Below are positions 34,764 to 42,995 of a stretch of DNA of 64,000 bases, one piece after another. The notes under the pieces were generated by a model that worked only from the letters and a program-made list of their open reading frames with translations, ran no database searches and had not been told where the DNA came from. The DNA comes from Frondihabitans sp. PAMC 28766 (GTDB lineage Bacteria; Actinomycetota; Actinomycetes; Actinomycetales; Microbacteriaceae). Positions within the stretch are counted from its first letter, which is position 1. Each line of letters opens with the position of its first letter. Made by a program: the position numbers and the translations under genes. The DNA is taken from positions 1,612,001 through 1,676,000 of the forward strand of contig NZ_CP014513.1 of assembly GCF_001577365.1 (NCBI RefSeq). Direction: 5' to 3'.

Positions 34764-36607
34764 CCTGCGGGTGCTGCGGCGGGATCCGCCGCGGGTGCCG
34801 CGGGGGCGGCGGCGGGTGTTGCCGCGGCGGGTGCCGCCGCTGCCGGCGCTGCTGGGGGAGTGACCGGCGAGTCGACCGCCGCGCCGGGGTCGGGCGCCGT
34901 CGACGGCGCAGCGGGAATCGTGACCGTCGTGCTGTCGCCGATCACGGTGTTGCCGAACGCATCAGTGGCGCGGATGCGATACCAGGGGCTCGAGCCGGGT
35001 GTGAGGGCCGTGGCGTCCGTGTCCGTCCACGACATCGTCGGCTCGTTCCAGAGCCACGACGGGCCGGTGACCGTGTAGACGGGAACATCGTCGCGCAGCA
35101 CGGTGTACGTCAGGTTCTCGTTGTCGGGGTCGGCGTTCGCCGTCCAGGAGACGGTCGCGGACGTCGGCGTGGCCGTGACGGTGGGCATGAACGTCGCCCC
35201 CGATTTCTCGGGCCCCATCTTGTTCGGCGCGAGCGAGGGCACCGCGAAACGGGTGAGACCCTGTTGCGCGATGCCGTTGACGGTGGTGAACTCGCCGCCG
35301 TAGACGACGTACTTGGCCGATGCCGCGACGCTCCAGGGCCCCTGGTTCTGGCCGGTGAACGTGCCGATGTCGAAGGCCGGGAACCAGTCGAGCAGCGAGG
35401 GCGCCGGCTGACCGGCGAAGTTCGAGTAGCCGGCAACCGTGTTGGCCGTGAGCGTGTGGGTCGCCGCTGTGCTGAATGCCACGGCGCGGTAGTGGTCGAG
35501 GCTCGTGTCATCGGGGAAGCCGCCGACCGTCGAGCAGTTGTGCGCGTGACCGGCCTCGTATTCGACGCCCGCTGCGATCGCCACCGAGTAGGTGTCGCCG
35601 TGGCAGTCTTCCATCCAGGTCAGGGCTCCGGTCTTCCAGTCCGCCCGGAAGGTGCCCTCCAGGTTGCCCGCGCCGTTGTACACGTATCCCGAGCCGTAGA
35701 CGCCCGTCGACGTGCTGGCGAGGCTCAGGATCGCCGAGTTGATGCCGGCGTCGCGGATGACGCTGTTCATCGCCCACGGCAGGAGCGAGCCGGACGTCGT
35801 GTTGACTGCGCCGATGCCGTAACCGGGTTTCGATTTCCCGTCGAGGGTCGAGAAGGCGCCGCCCACGACGACCTTGGAGTGGTCGGGGTCGACGGCCAGG
35901 GCACGGACGGTGCCGTTCGCCGACGGGGCCCACGGCCGGAGCGCACCCTGGGTGACGGACACCGCAGCGAGACGGGTCCGGGCCTTCGAGTCGACCGTGG
36001 TGAAGTCTCCGCCCAGATAGACGTTGTTCTTGCGGTAGTCGAGGGCCAGAGCGTCGACCGTGTAGTTCGTGGTGGCCTTGAAGCTCGGGATGACGGCGCC
36101 CGACGTCGCACCGAGCTCGACCACGTGGTTCGCCGTCGTCTTGCCCACCTTGGTGAACGTCCCGGCGACGAAGACGTGCTTCTGGTCGGGGGTGCCGACG
36201 ATCGCCTTGACCTGCCCGTTCAGCTGAGGGGCGAAGGCGGTGTTGAGCACGCCCGTGGTGAGGTTGTACGACAGGATGTTCCAGCGTTCCACGGTGCCCT
36301 TACCGAGGTGTGCGACGCCGTAGGGCCTAGCAGTCGTGAAGCTGCCCCCGGCGAAGACCGTATTGCCGACGATCGTCTGTGTCCAGACGACTCCGTTGAT
36401 CTGCGGAGTGGGGAGTGCGTCGGCCGTGACCGTCGGGGGTGTCGCCGAGTCGGACGGGTTCGTCGGCTTCGAGTCGGCGAAGGCCGGGCCTGCCAGCGTT
36501 GCGGCGAGGACCGCCGCCAGAGCGGTGGCGCCCGCGACGACCGCCGCCAGCCGCGATCGGCGGGGTCGTGCGCGCAGGGGATTGCTCGAGTGGGTGGATC
36601 GCGCCAT
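34760..36607 (-). CDS. Secreted propeller-like protein with fibronectin III domain and Ala/Pro tail
   Basis: A 615-residue exported protein. Signal peptide: basic N-terminus, a hydrophobic stretch, and a probable cleavage after AGPAFA (about residue 44). The next 400 residues hold repeated units of the type VVGGAFSTLDGKS and VYLGGDFTTVDSK, about five to six copies, as in beta-propellers. A fibronectin III-like domain follows (VSWTANADPDNENLTYTVLRDD), then a tail of Ala, Pro and Asp repeats. No sortase signal. Probably a cell-wall or extracellular adhesin or binding protein; no enzyme motif is seen. Convergent with the DUF4287 gene, overlapping 4 bases. Confidence 0.85.
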   Translation of the reverse strand: MARSTHSSNPLRARPRRSRLAAVVAGATALAAVLAATLAGPAFADSKPTNPSDSATPPTVTADALPTPQINGVVWTQTIVGNTVFAGGSFTTARPYGVAHLGKGTVERWNILSYNLTTGVLNTAFAPQLNGQVKAIVGTPDQKHVFVAGTFTKVGKTTANHVVELGATSGAVIPSFKATTNYTVDALALDYRKNNVYLGGDFTTVDSKARTRLAAVSVTQGALRPWAPSANGTVRALAVDPDHSKVVVGGAFSTLDGKSKPGYGIGAVNTTSGSLLPWAMNSVIRDAGINSAILSLASTSTGVYGSGYVYNGAGNLEGTFRADWKTGALTWMEDCHGDTYSVAIAAGVEYEAGHAHNCSTVGGFPDDTSLDHYRAVAFSTAATHTLTANTVAGYSNFAGQPAPSLLDWFPAFDIGTFTGQNQGPWSVAASAKYVVYGGEFTTVNGIAQQGLTRFAVPSLAPNKMGPEKSGATFMPTVTATPTSATVSWTANADPDNENLTYTVLRDDVPVYTVTGPSWLWNEPTMSWTDTDATALTPGSSPWYRIRATDAFGNTVIGDSTTVTIPAAPSTAPDPGAAVDSPVTPPAAPAAAAPAAATPAAAPAAPAADPAAAPAG

Positions 36608-36756
36608 GGCGCTGCCTCATTCGGATGACTCTGGCGCGCGATGGGTGGTCGCGCGTGACGATGGGTTTCGGGCCCCGGACGCCGTGGCCTGTCGGGTGCA
36701 GGCCGTGATCCGTTCATCCGACCCTAAATGAATCGATGTCACTATGCGACTCGTTC

Positions 36757-36799
36757 GGGGGCAATGTGCCCCCAAATGGGGGTCCGCCTTTTGGGGGCC
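36757..36799. terminator. Overlapping G/C-run hairpins after the flavin monooxygenase gene
   Basis: GGGGGCA and TGCCCCC (36757-36773) can pair, and so can the overlapping CCCCC-AAAT-GGGGG (36769-36782) and the segment ending TTTTGGGGGCCCC. These lie just beyond the monooxygenase stop (36811, minus strand). The two pairings exclude each other. The spacing fits a terminator, though alternative folds make the exact structure uncertain. Confidence 0.55.
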
Positions 36800-36810
36800 C
36801 CAGACGGCGC

Positions 36811-38136
36811 CTAGAAGTCGTTCAGATTGGCCCGCAGGCCTCCTCCGCCGAATTCGGAGCGCAGGATGCCACGCCGGCGCAACTCGGGCACCAGGCGATC
36901 CAGAATGCGGTGCACCGTCGCCGGGTGGAGGTCGCCGTTGAAGATGAACCCGTCGTTGCCGGCCTCTTCGCCGAGGCGCTCGACGAAGTCCGCGACCTGG
37001 GTGACCGTGCCGACTGAGCCCGAGCCGTCGGTGATCCTGCCCTTGCGGTACTTGGCGATGAAGAGCTCGCGCAGCGGGGTCTCGGGGTCGTGCTTGCCGA
37101 CGAGGCCGCCGATCGAGCCCTTCGAGACGTGCTGGCCGAAGACGCCGAGGTCGAGGGGTGCGTCGAGGCTCTGGCCGGTGAGGTCGGTCTCGGTGATGAT
37201 CGATTGGCGCTCGATCACCTCGTGGAGGTCGGCGTCGGAGGGGTGCGCGGAGGCCCGCACGAGCCTCTCGGCCTCGTCGTCGCTCGACACGATCTCGGGG
37301 GTGAACACGAACAGGATTCTGATGCTCGCCGGGTCACGCCCCTCGGCCTCGGCTGCCGCATGGATCTTCGCCCGGTAGGCGCGGATGCTCTCCACGTCGA
37401 GTGGCGCCAGGGCCAGTTGCACGTCGCTGTTGTGGCCCGCGAAGGCGAGGCCCCGGCCGGAGCCGCCAGGGGAGACGATGACCGGGTCGCCGCTGTTGCC
37501 GGGCTTGTCGAAGGGAAGCGCGTTCAGGGGGCCGTCGAGCTCGAAGTACTCGCCGCGGTGCTGGAAGGCGTCGAGCTTCGAGCCGTCGGCGTAGCGCCAG
37601 GTGTCGGTGTCTTCGACGATCGCCCCGTCGGCCCAGCTGTGCCAGAGCTGCCGCACCACGTGCATCCACTCCTCGGCCCGGTCGTAGGCCTTGTCGTGAT
37701 CGAGCTCGGGGATGCCGAAGTGCCGGCTGCTCTTGACGTCGGTCACGACGTTGAGCCCGACGCGGTAGTCGCTGAGGTGCTGCAGCGTCGAGAACTGCCG
37801 GGCGGCGAGGTAGGGCGGGTAGACGCCGGCGTTGACGGTGGGGGCGACGCCGAGGTGCGTCGTGGCGGCGAAGAGGTAGGGCGTCAGCAGCAAGGGGTCG
37901 AGCTTCGGGGCGCCGAGGGCCGACCGCACGCGGAGGTCGAGCTGCTCGGCGGGGCCGGGCGAGATGCTGTCCTCGACGATCAGCAGGTCGAGGCCGGCCT
38001 GCTCGAGCTCTTTCGCCGACTGCTGGTACAGCTGCGGGCGATCCCACCGGTGGCCCCACAGGTAGTCGTCGCGCAGCCACCCCTGCGGGCCGAACCCGCG
38101 GCCGAAGAACCATCCGAAGTGCTGCATCCGTGCCAT
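36811..38136 (-). CDS. FMN-dependent monooxygenase of the NtaA/SnaA/DszA family
   Basis: A 441-residue luciferase-like TIM-barrel monooxygenase. Family features: a long N-terminal region with LIVEDS, then LDPLLLTPYLFAATTHLG, RVGLNVVTD (FMN phosphate region), GEYFELDGPLN, and VIVSPGGSGRGL. Such enzymes use reduced FMN and O2 to oxidise chelators, sulfones or similar small molecules. They need a separate flavin reductase, which is not in the window. Divergent from the ATP-grasp/monooxygenase operon at 38410; a family-1 palindromic element occupies the intergenic region. Substrate unknown. Confidence 0.9.
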   Translation of the reverse strand: MARMQHFGWFFGRGFGPQGWLRDDYLWGHRWDRPQLYQQSAKELEQAGLDLLIVEDSISPGPAEQLDLRVRSALGAPKLDPLLLTPYLFAATTHLGVAPTVNAGVYPPYLAARQFSTLQHLSDYRVGLNVVTDVKSSRHFGIPELDHDKAYDRAEEWMHVVRQLWHSWADGAIVEDTDTWRYADGSKLDAFQHRGEYFELDGPLNALPFDKPGNSGDPVIVSPGGSGRGLAFAGHNSDVQLALAPLDVESIRAYRAKIHAAAEAEGRDPASIRILFVFTPEIVSSDDEAERLVRASAHPSDADLHEVIERQSIITETDLTGQSLDAPLDLGVFGQHVSKGSIGGLVGKHDPETPLRELFIAKYRKGRITDGSGSVGTVTQVADFVERLGEEAGNDGFIFNGDLHPATVHRILDRLVPELRRRGILRSEFGGGGLRANLNDF

Positions 38137-38228
38137 GGGCCCTAGTCTGCCGGGCCGAGCCGCGGTGTGCTGCCAGGGCGTAATGCGGCGTCGTGCGCCT
38201 CGCCCCGCCCTGGCGTGCCGCTCCTTTC

Positions 38229-38310
38229 CGAAAACGCGACCGATCCGGGCGGCCAGTCACACCCGTTACTGCCGCGCCGAGGTGTTGAGGCTCAACCGGT
38301 CGCGATTTCG
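38229..38310. repeat. Dispersed 82-bp palindromic element, family 1, copy 2
   Basis: Gap-free match to 28063-28144 with 63 of 82 identical bases. Terminal inverted arms CGAAAACGCGACCG and CGGTCGCGATTTCG are conserved, as are interior blocks GTCACANCCGTTACTGCCGC and GAGGTGTT; the differences cluster between these blocks. It lies between two divergent genes, so it is not simply a terminator. Confidence 0.85.
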
Positions 38311-38409
38311 GCACGGGAGGGGCGGGAGGGGCGGGATGCCCCGGCAGAGACGGGCGTAGCGGAACGACACAGGCAGGCGCAGCGGAGGGTCGGTGCCTAG
38401 GCTGGGCGG

Positions 38410-39395
38410 GTGACCGAACAGCCCCGAGTCTTTGTGATCCACGAGAACCCCGAGTGGTTCCCCCCGCTGGCCCGCGCCTTCGAAGCCGAAGGCGTGCCCG
38501 TCGAAGAACTGCTTCTGACCGAGGGCGGAATCGACCTGACCGCTGATCCTGCGCCCGGTGTCTACTGGTCGCGCATGTCGGCCAGCGCCCACACGCGCGG
38601 AAACGGGCACTCGAAGGAGTACACCCGGGCGACGCTGTCGTGGCTCGAAGCCGCGGGTCGGCGCACCGTCGGCGGCCGCGCCGTGATCGACCTCGAGGTC
38701 AGCAAGGTGCAGCAGCACGTGGCGCTGCAGAAGCTCGGCTTCGACGTGCCGCGCACCTCGGCCGTGTTCGGCAAGCGCGACCTCGTGTCCACGGCCGAGG
38801 CGTTCGGCGCCCCGTTCATCTCGAAGCACAACCAGGGCGGCAAGGGCCTCGGCGTGCGGCGCTGGGACACCGTCGGGGAATTCGCCTCGTGGGTCGACAG
38901 CCCCGACTTCGAGGAGTCACCCGACGGGATCACGCTGATCCAAGAACTCCTGGTCGGCAAGGAGTCGTTCGTGACTCGAGCCGAGTTCGTCGGTGGTGAG
39001 TTCGTCTACGCGGTGCGCGTCGACACCTCCGGCGACACGTTCGAGTTCTGCCCGGCCGACGCGTGCGCGCTGCCCGGCCAGGCGCCGCTCTTCCAGCTGC
39101 GCGAGACGACAGCCGACGGCGAGCCGATCGCGTCGCACCCGCTGATCCGGCGCCTCCCGTCCTTCCTCGATGTGAACGGCATCGAGATCGCCGGCATCGA
39201 GTTCATCGAGACGGTCGACGGCCGCACCGTCGTCTACGACGTGAACACCAACACGAACTACAACCCCGACGTCGAGGCCGAGGCGCCGAAGTCGGGCCGT
39301 GCGAGATCGCGAAGTTCCTGGGCGGCCTTCTCGAGGCGCAATATCCCGAGGCAGCGCAGGATCGACAGATCGCTCGCATCGGATCTCCGGCGTGA
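38410..39395 (+). pseudogene. ATP-grasp (RimK/glutamate ligase-like) protein, frame broken by one missing G
   Basis: With one base restored this is a 328-residue ATP-grasp ligase. ATP-binding features: PFISKHNQGGKGLGV (glycine-rich loop), LIQELLVGKESFVTRAEF, and metal ligands in VVYDVNTNTNYN. The frame breaks at the GGG of 39294-39296. Adding one G continues it with CEIAKFLGGLLEAQYP and ends at TGA 39395, overlapping the next start (GTGA). The family joins an amino acid or acid to an amine via an acyl phosphate. TAGGCT lies six bases before the GTG, a leaderless promoter. The break is probably a sequencing error. Confidence 0.8.
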
Positions 39396-40450
39396 GGTTC
39401 GGCTTCTGGACCCCGATCTTCGGGGGCTGGCTGCGCAACGTCGACGACGAGCAGATGCCGGTCACGTTCGACTACATCACCGAAGTCGTGCAGACCGCCG
39501 AGCGTGTCGGGTTCGACCTGACACTGATCCCCGAGTTGAACCTCAACGACATCAAGGGCACGGCAGCGCCGTCGCTCGAAGCCTGGGCGCTCACCGCCGC
39601 CCTCGCGGCCGTCACGACGAAGCTCGAGCTGATGGCGGCCGTCCGCCCCGGGTACCACCTGCCCGCGGTCACGGCGAAGCAGGCCGCCACGATCGACGAG
39701 ATCTCGAAGGGCCGCTTCACGCTCAACGTGGTGAGCGCGTGGTGGGAGGAAGAGGCGCGGCAGTACGGCGGCGTCTTCTCGGAGCACGATGACCGCTATG
39801 CCCGCACCAGTGAGTTCGTCGCGATCCTGCGAGGCCTGTGGAACGAGACGCCGTTCGACTTCGACGGCGAGTACTACTCGCTCGAGGGCTCTCACCTCGA
39901 GCCCAAGCCGCACGTGCAGCCCCGCATCTACGCAGGAGGCGAGAGCCCGGCCGGCAAAGCGGCGATCGTCGACTTCGCCGACGCGTACCTCACCCACGGT
40001 GGCACCGTCGACGAGCTCCGCACGAAGATCGAGGGCATGCGCGCCCAGCGGGAGGCGGCTGGCGCTGCTCCGTTCGAGGCGTTCGGCATGGCCGCCTACG
40101 CCATCGTGCGGGATACGGAAGGCGAGGCGCAGGCCGAGTTGGCCCGCATCACCGACGTCAGCCAGGGCGCCGCCTACGAGTCGTACCAGGACTTCACCCG
40201 GCAGTCGCACCTCGAGCACCAGCCGTCGCTCAGCGACTACTCGGTGTCGAACCGGGGTCTCCGCCCCGGGTTCGTGGGCACGCCTCGGCAGGTGGCCGAT
40301 CGCATCCTGGAGTTCGAAGTGGCCGGAGTCGACACCCTGCTGCTGCAGTTCTCACCTCAGGTGCCCGAGATGGAGCGGTTCGCCCGCGACGTCATCCCGC
40401 TCGTCCACCAGGCGACGGGGGCGAACCGAGAGGTCTCTCAGGCCGGGTAA
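39392..40450 (+). CDS. LLM-class flavin-dependent oxidoreductase
   Basis: A 352-residue luciferase-like monooxygenase, start GTG at 39392 in a 4-base overlap with the ATP-grasp gene. It begins RFGFWTPIFGGWLRN, with GRFTLNVVSAWWEEEARQYG as the flavin-binding strand region and PRIYAGGESPAGK near the C-terminal half, as in alkanesulfonate monooxygenases (SsuD type). It is a distinct subfamily from the monooxygenase at 36811. Coupling to an ATP-grasp ligase suggests the two act on one substrate, perhaps a ligated or peptide-like one. ispE follows after 9 bases but has its own promoter. Confidence 0.9.
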   Translation: MRFGFWTPIFGGWLRNVDDEQMPVTFDYITEVVQTAERVGFDLTLIPELNLNDIKGTAAPSLEAWALTAALAAVTTKLELMAAVRPGYHLPAVTAKQAATIDEISKGRFTLNVVSAWWEEEARQYGGVFSEHDDRYARTSEFVAILRGLWNETPFDFDGEYYSLEGSHLEPKPHVQPRIYAGGESPAGKAAIVDFADAYLTHGGTVDELRTKIEGMRAQREAAGAAPFEAFGMAAYAIVRDTEGEAQAELARITDVSQGAAYESYQDFTRQSHLEHQPSLSDYSVSNRGLRPGFVGTPRQVADRILEFEVAGVDTLLLQFSPQVPEMERFARDVIPLVHQATGANREVSQAG

Positions 40451-40459
40451 GTTGGATTC

Positions 40460-41401
40460 ATGACGTCCGTGGTGAGCCAGACCGTGGTCCACACGCGTGC
40501 GCCGGGCAAGATCAACGTCTTCCTCGCCGTGGGTGACCTGCAAGACGACGGCTACCACGAGCTCGCGACGGCCTATCAGGCCGTCTCGCTCTACGAAGAC
40601 GTGCGCGCCACCGCGGCGGACGACTTCGCGGTGCGGTTCACGTCGACCCACGCGGGCATCGATCTCAGCGGGGTGCCCGTCGACGACACCAACCTCGCGA
40701 TCCGGGCAGCCCGCCTCCTGGCGACGACGACAGGATACGACGGAGGCGTCAGCCTCGTCATCGACAAGAACGTGCCCGTCGCCGGCGGTATGGGCGGGGG
40801 GTCGGCCGACGCCGCCGCAACCCTGCTCGCCTGCGACACGCTCTGGAACACCGGCCTGTCTCGCGACGAGCTGCTGCGCCTCGGAGCGACCCTCGGGGCC
40901 GACGTGCCCTTCGCGCTCATGGGTGGCACGGCCGTCGGCACGGGGCGCGGCGACGAATTGAGCCCCGCGCTCGCGCAGGGGCAGTTCCAGTGGGTGCTGG
41001 CGCTCGCCGATTTCGGCCTCTCGACCCCGGCCGTCTACACCGAGCTCGACGAGCACCGGCTGCGACACCAGGCCGACATCAACCCCGTGCGGCAGCCGCG
41101 CGTCGACTCCGGTGTGCTGCAGGCCCTCCGTGCGGGCGATCCGGCCCGCCTCGCCGATGTGATGTACAACGACCTGCAGGCGCCGGCCCTCCACCTCGAG
41201 CCAGGCCTCAGCGACGTGCTCGAGCTCGGCGAGCAGAACGGCGCGCTCGCCGGCGTCGTCTCGGGCTCGGGCCCTACGGTGGCCTTCCTCGCGCCCGATC
41301 TCGACGGGGCGCTCGAACTGCAGATCGCGCTCAGCGCGGCGCGTCTCGCCGTCGTCCGTGCCACGGGGCCGGTCCACGGCGCCCGCCTGCTGTCCGACTA
41401 G
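40460..41401 (+). CDS. ispE: 4-diphosphocytidyl-2-C-methyl-D-erythritol kinase IspE
   Basis: A 313-residue GHMP kinase of the MEP isoprenoid pathway. Motif 1 [12 protein letters not shown], motif 2 [18 protein letters not shown], and motif 3 [13 protein letters not shown]. It phosphorylates the 2-hydroxyl of CDP-methylerythritol. ATG at 40460 lies six bases after TAAGTT, a leaderless promoter, even though the preceding stop is only 9 bases upstream. It is convergent with the glycosyltransferase gene, 7 bases apart. Confidence 0.95.
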   Translation: MTSVVSQTVVHTRAPGKINVFLAVGDLQDDGYHELATAYQAVSLYEDVRATAADDFAVRFTSTHAGIDLSGVPVDDTNLAIRAARLLATTTGYDGGVSLVIDKNVPVAGGMGGGSADAAATLLACDTLWNTGLSRDELLRLGATLGADVPFALMGGTAVGTGRGDELSPALAQGQFQWVLALADFGLSTPAVYTELDEHRLRHQADINPVRQPRVDSGVLQALRAGDPARLADVMYNDLQAPALHLEPGLSDVLELGEQNGALAGVVSGSGPTVAFLAPDLDGALELQIALSAARLAVVRATGPVHGARLLSD

Positions 41402-41408
41402 GGCGCAG

Positions 41409-42995
41409 TTACTTTTCGTAGCGCAGGACGTTGACGCGCGTGAGATTCCACTGATTCTCGACGTGGAAACCCTCGCCCGCGAGCGCCTTCGTGACGCTCG
41501 GGCGCAGGTCCTGCTTGTTGCTGGTGACGAGCCACACGTACTGGTGGCCGTCGACGCGGTCGATGGTCTCGCTGAGCGGGTAGCGGGTCTCCCACAGCTC
41601 GCCCGTCTCTGCGGCCGGCGTCTTGAGGGTGACGTCGGTCATGCCGGCGAACGCCGAAGGATAGGAGTACTCGATGTTGCGCGCCGACCCGGTGGGGTGG
41701 CGGCGGATGTGGCCGTAGATGATGGCGTCGGTGGCGTTCGGGCCCTCGAGTGTGCGCTCGTGCTTGACGAGCGCGGCGACCTCGGCCCACGACGAGTCGT
41801 CTTTGGCCTCCGGCAGGCGCTGCGCGATGTAGCTCGGTGCCGTCAGCCCGACCGCGACGACCAGCCCGGCGGCGACGAGCGAGCGCAGGCGCACCGAGCA
41901 CAGGCCGACGGCCATCAGGATCGCGACCGCGGGGGCCGCGAAGGTGACGTACCGCGGCGAATAGAGCGGGTTGCTGACCACTGACACGGCGATGAGCCCG
42001 AGAGCCGGCACCAGCAGCCACGGCAGGGCGATTTGCAGCACGTTCGGCTCGTTGTAGCGGGCCCCCTTGCGAAGAACGGCGACGATGCCGGCGATCACGA
42101 GCGCCCAGCCGAAGACGGCGAAGACGGGGTTGCCGGTGAACCACTGGGTCTGCAAGAACTCGGCGACCGTGGCGAGGCTGGGCTTGGCGATCCAGCCGAC
42201 CTGCTTCGACTCGTCGCTCGAGAGCCTGGCGAGAGGGATCAGCAAAGCGCCTGCGATCGCCGCCGACACGAACCAGCCGAGCAGGGCGGGACGCCACGAG
42301 GTGGTGCGCTGGGCGCTCCGGCTGCGCCGGGCCCACATCACCAGGGTGAGGCCGTGGGCGGCCACCAGCAGGGCCGAGTAGAGGAAGACCGATGTCGAGA
42401 CGAGTGCGAGCACCCCGTAGAGCACCCACCAGCGCAAGTAGCGGTGAGGATCGCTGCGCGTGCGCTTGCTGGCGTGGATGAAGACGAGGCTCAGCGCGAT
42501 CGCCAGGGCTGCCGTGATCGCGTACGAGCGGCCTTCGCCGCCGGCCCAGGTGATGCGTGGGAGCAGCGTGAAGAGAAGACCGGCGACGAGGCCGGTGCGC
42601 CGGTCCGTCAGCTCGCGTGTCAGCAGCACGAGGAGAGCAGCCCCGACGCCGACCGCCACCGCGCTCGGAAAGCGCAGCGAGACGGGCGTGTAGCCGACGA
42701 GGTCGAACCAGAAGTGCATGAAGCCGTAATAGACGGCGTGCACGGCGTCGACGTGGTGGATCTCTGCCCACAACTGCGCGTACGAGCGCTGCGCCGACAC
42801 GATGGTGGCCGACTCGTCGTACCAGATCGAGGGCACCCACGAGAAGGCGACCGACACCAGGAGCCCGAAGACGCCGGCGAGGGCGGGGTCGCCTGCCGGG
42901 CGCGCACGGAACTGCTGGAGGGCCCGCCAGCCCCGGCTGGGGGGGCGACGTACAGTAGTGGGGGCTACCGAAGTCGAGTCGAGGAGGTCGGTCAT
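41409..42995 (-). CDS. Polytopic glycosyltransferase, GT39/ArnT type
   Basis: A 528-residue membrane protein with about ten helices. The first periplasmic loop carries WYDESATIVSAQRSYAQL, the acidic catalytic motif of lipid-linked-sugar transferases, and SLRFPSAVAV follows as in ArnT/PMT_2 proteins. A soluble C-terminal domain of about 140 residues closes it. It probably transfers a sugar from a polyprenyl carrier to a cell-envelope acceptor. ATG at 42995, with AGGAGG ten bases upstream, is preferred over 43028. Its start codon overlaps that of the divergent moeZ gene. Confidence 0.85.
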   Translation of the reverse strand: MTDLLDSTSVAPTTVRRPPSRGWRALQQFRARPAGDPALAGVFGLLVSVAFSWVPSIWYDESATIVSAQRSYAQLWAEIHHVDAVHAVYYGFMHFWFDLVGYTPVSLRFPSAVAVGVGAALLVLLTRELTDRRTGLVAGLLFTLLPRITWAGGEGRSYAITAALAIALSLVFIHASKRTRSDPHRYLRWWVLYGVLALVSTSVFLYSALLVAAHGLTLVMWARRSRSAQRTTSWRPALLGWFVSAAIAGALLIPLARLSSDESKQVGWIAKPSLATVAEFLQTQWFTGNPVFAVFGWALVIAGIVAVLRKGARYNEPNVLQIALPWLLVPALGLIAVSVVSNPLYSPRYVTFAAPAVAILMAVGLCSVRLRSLVAAGLVVAVGLTAPSYIAQRLPEAKDDSSWAEVAALVKHERTLEGPNATDAIIYGHIRRHPTGSARNIEYSYPSAFAGMTDVTLKTPAAETGELWETRYPLSETIDRVDGHQYVWLVTSNKQDLRPSVTKALAGEGFHVENQWNLTRVNVLRYEK

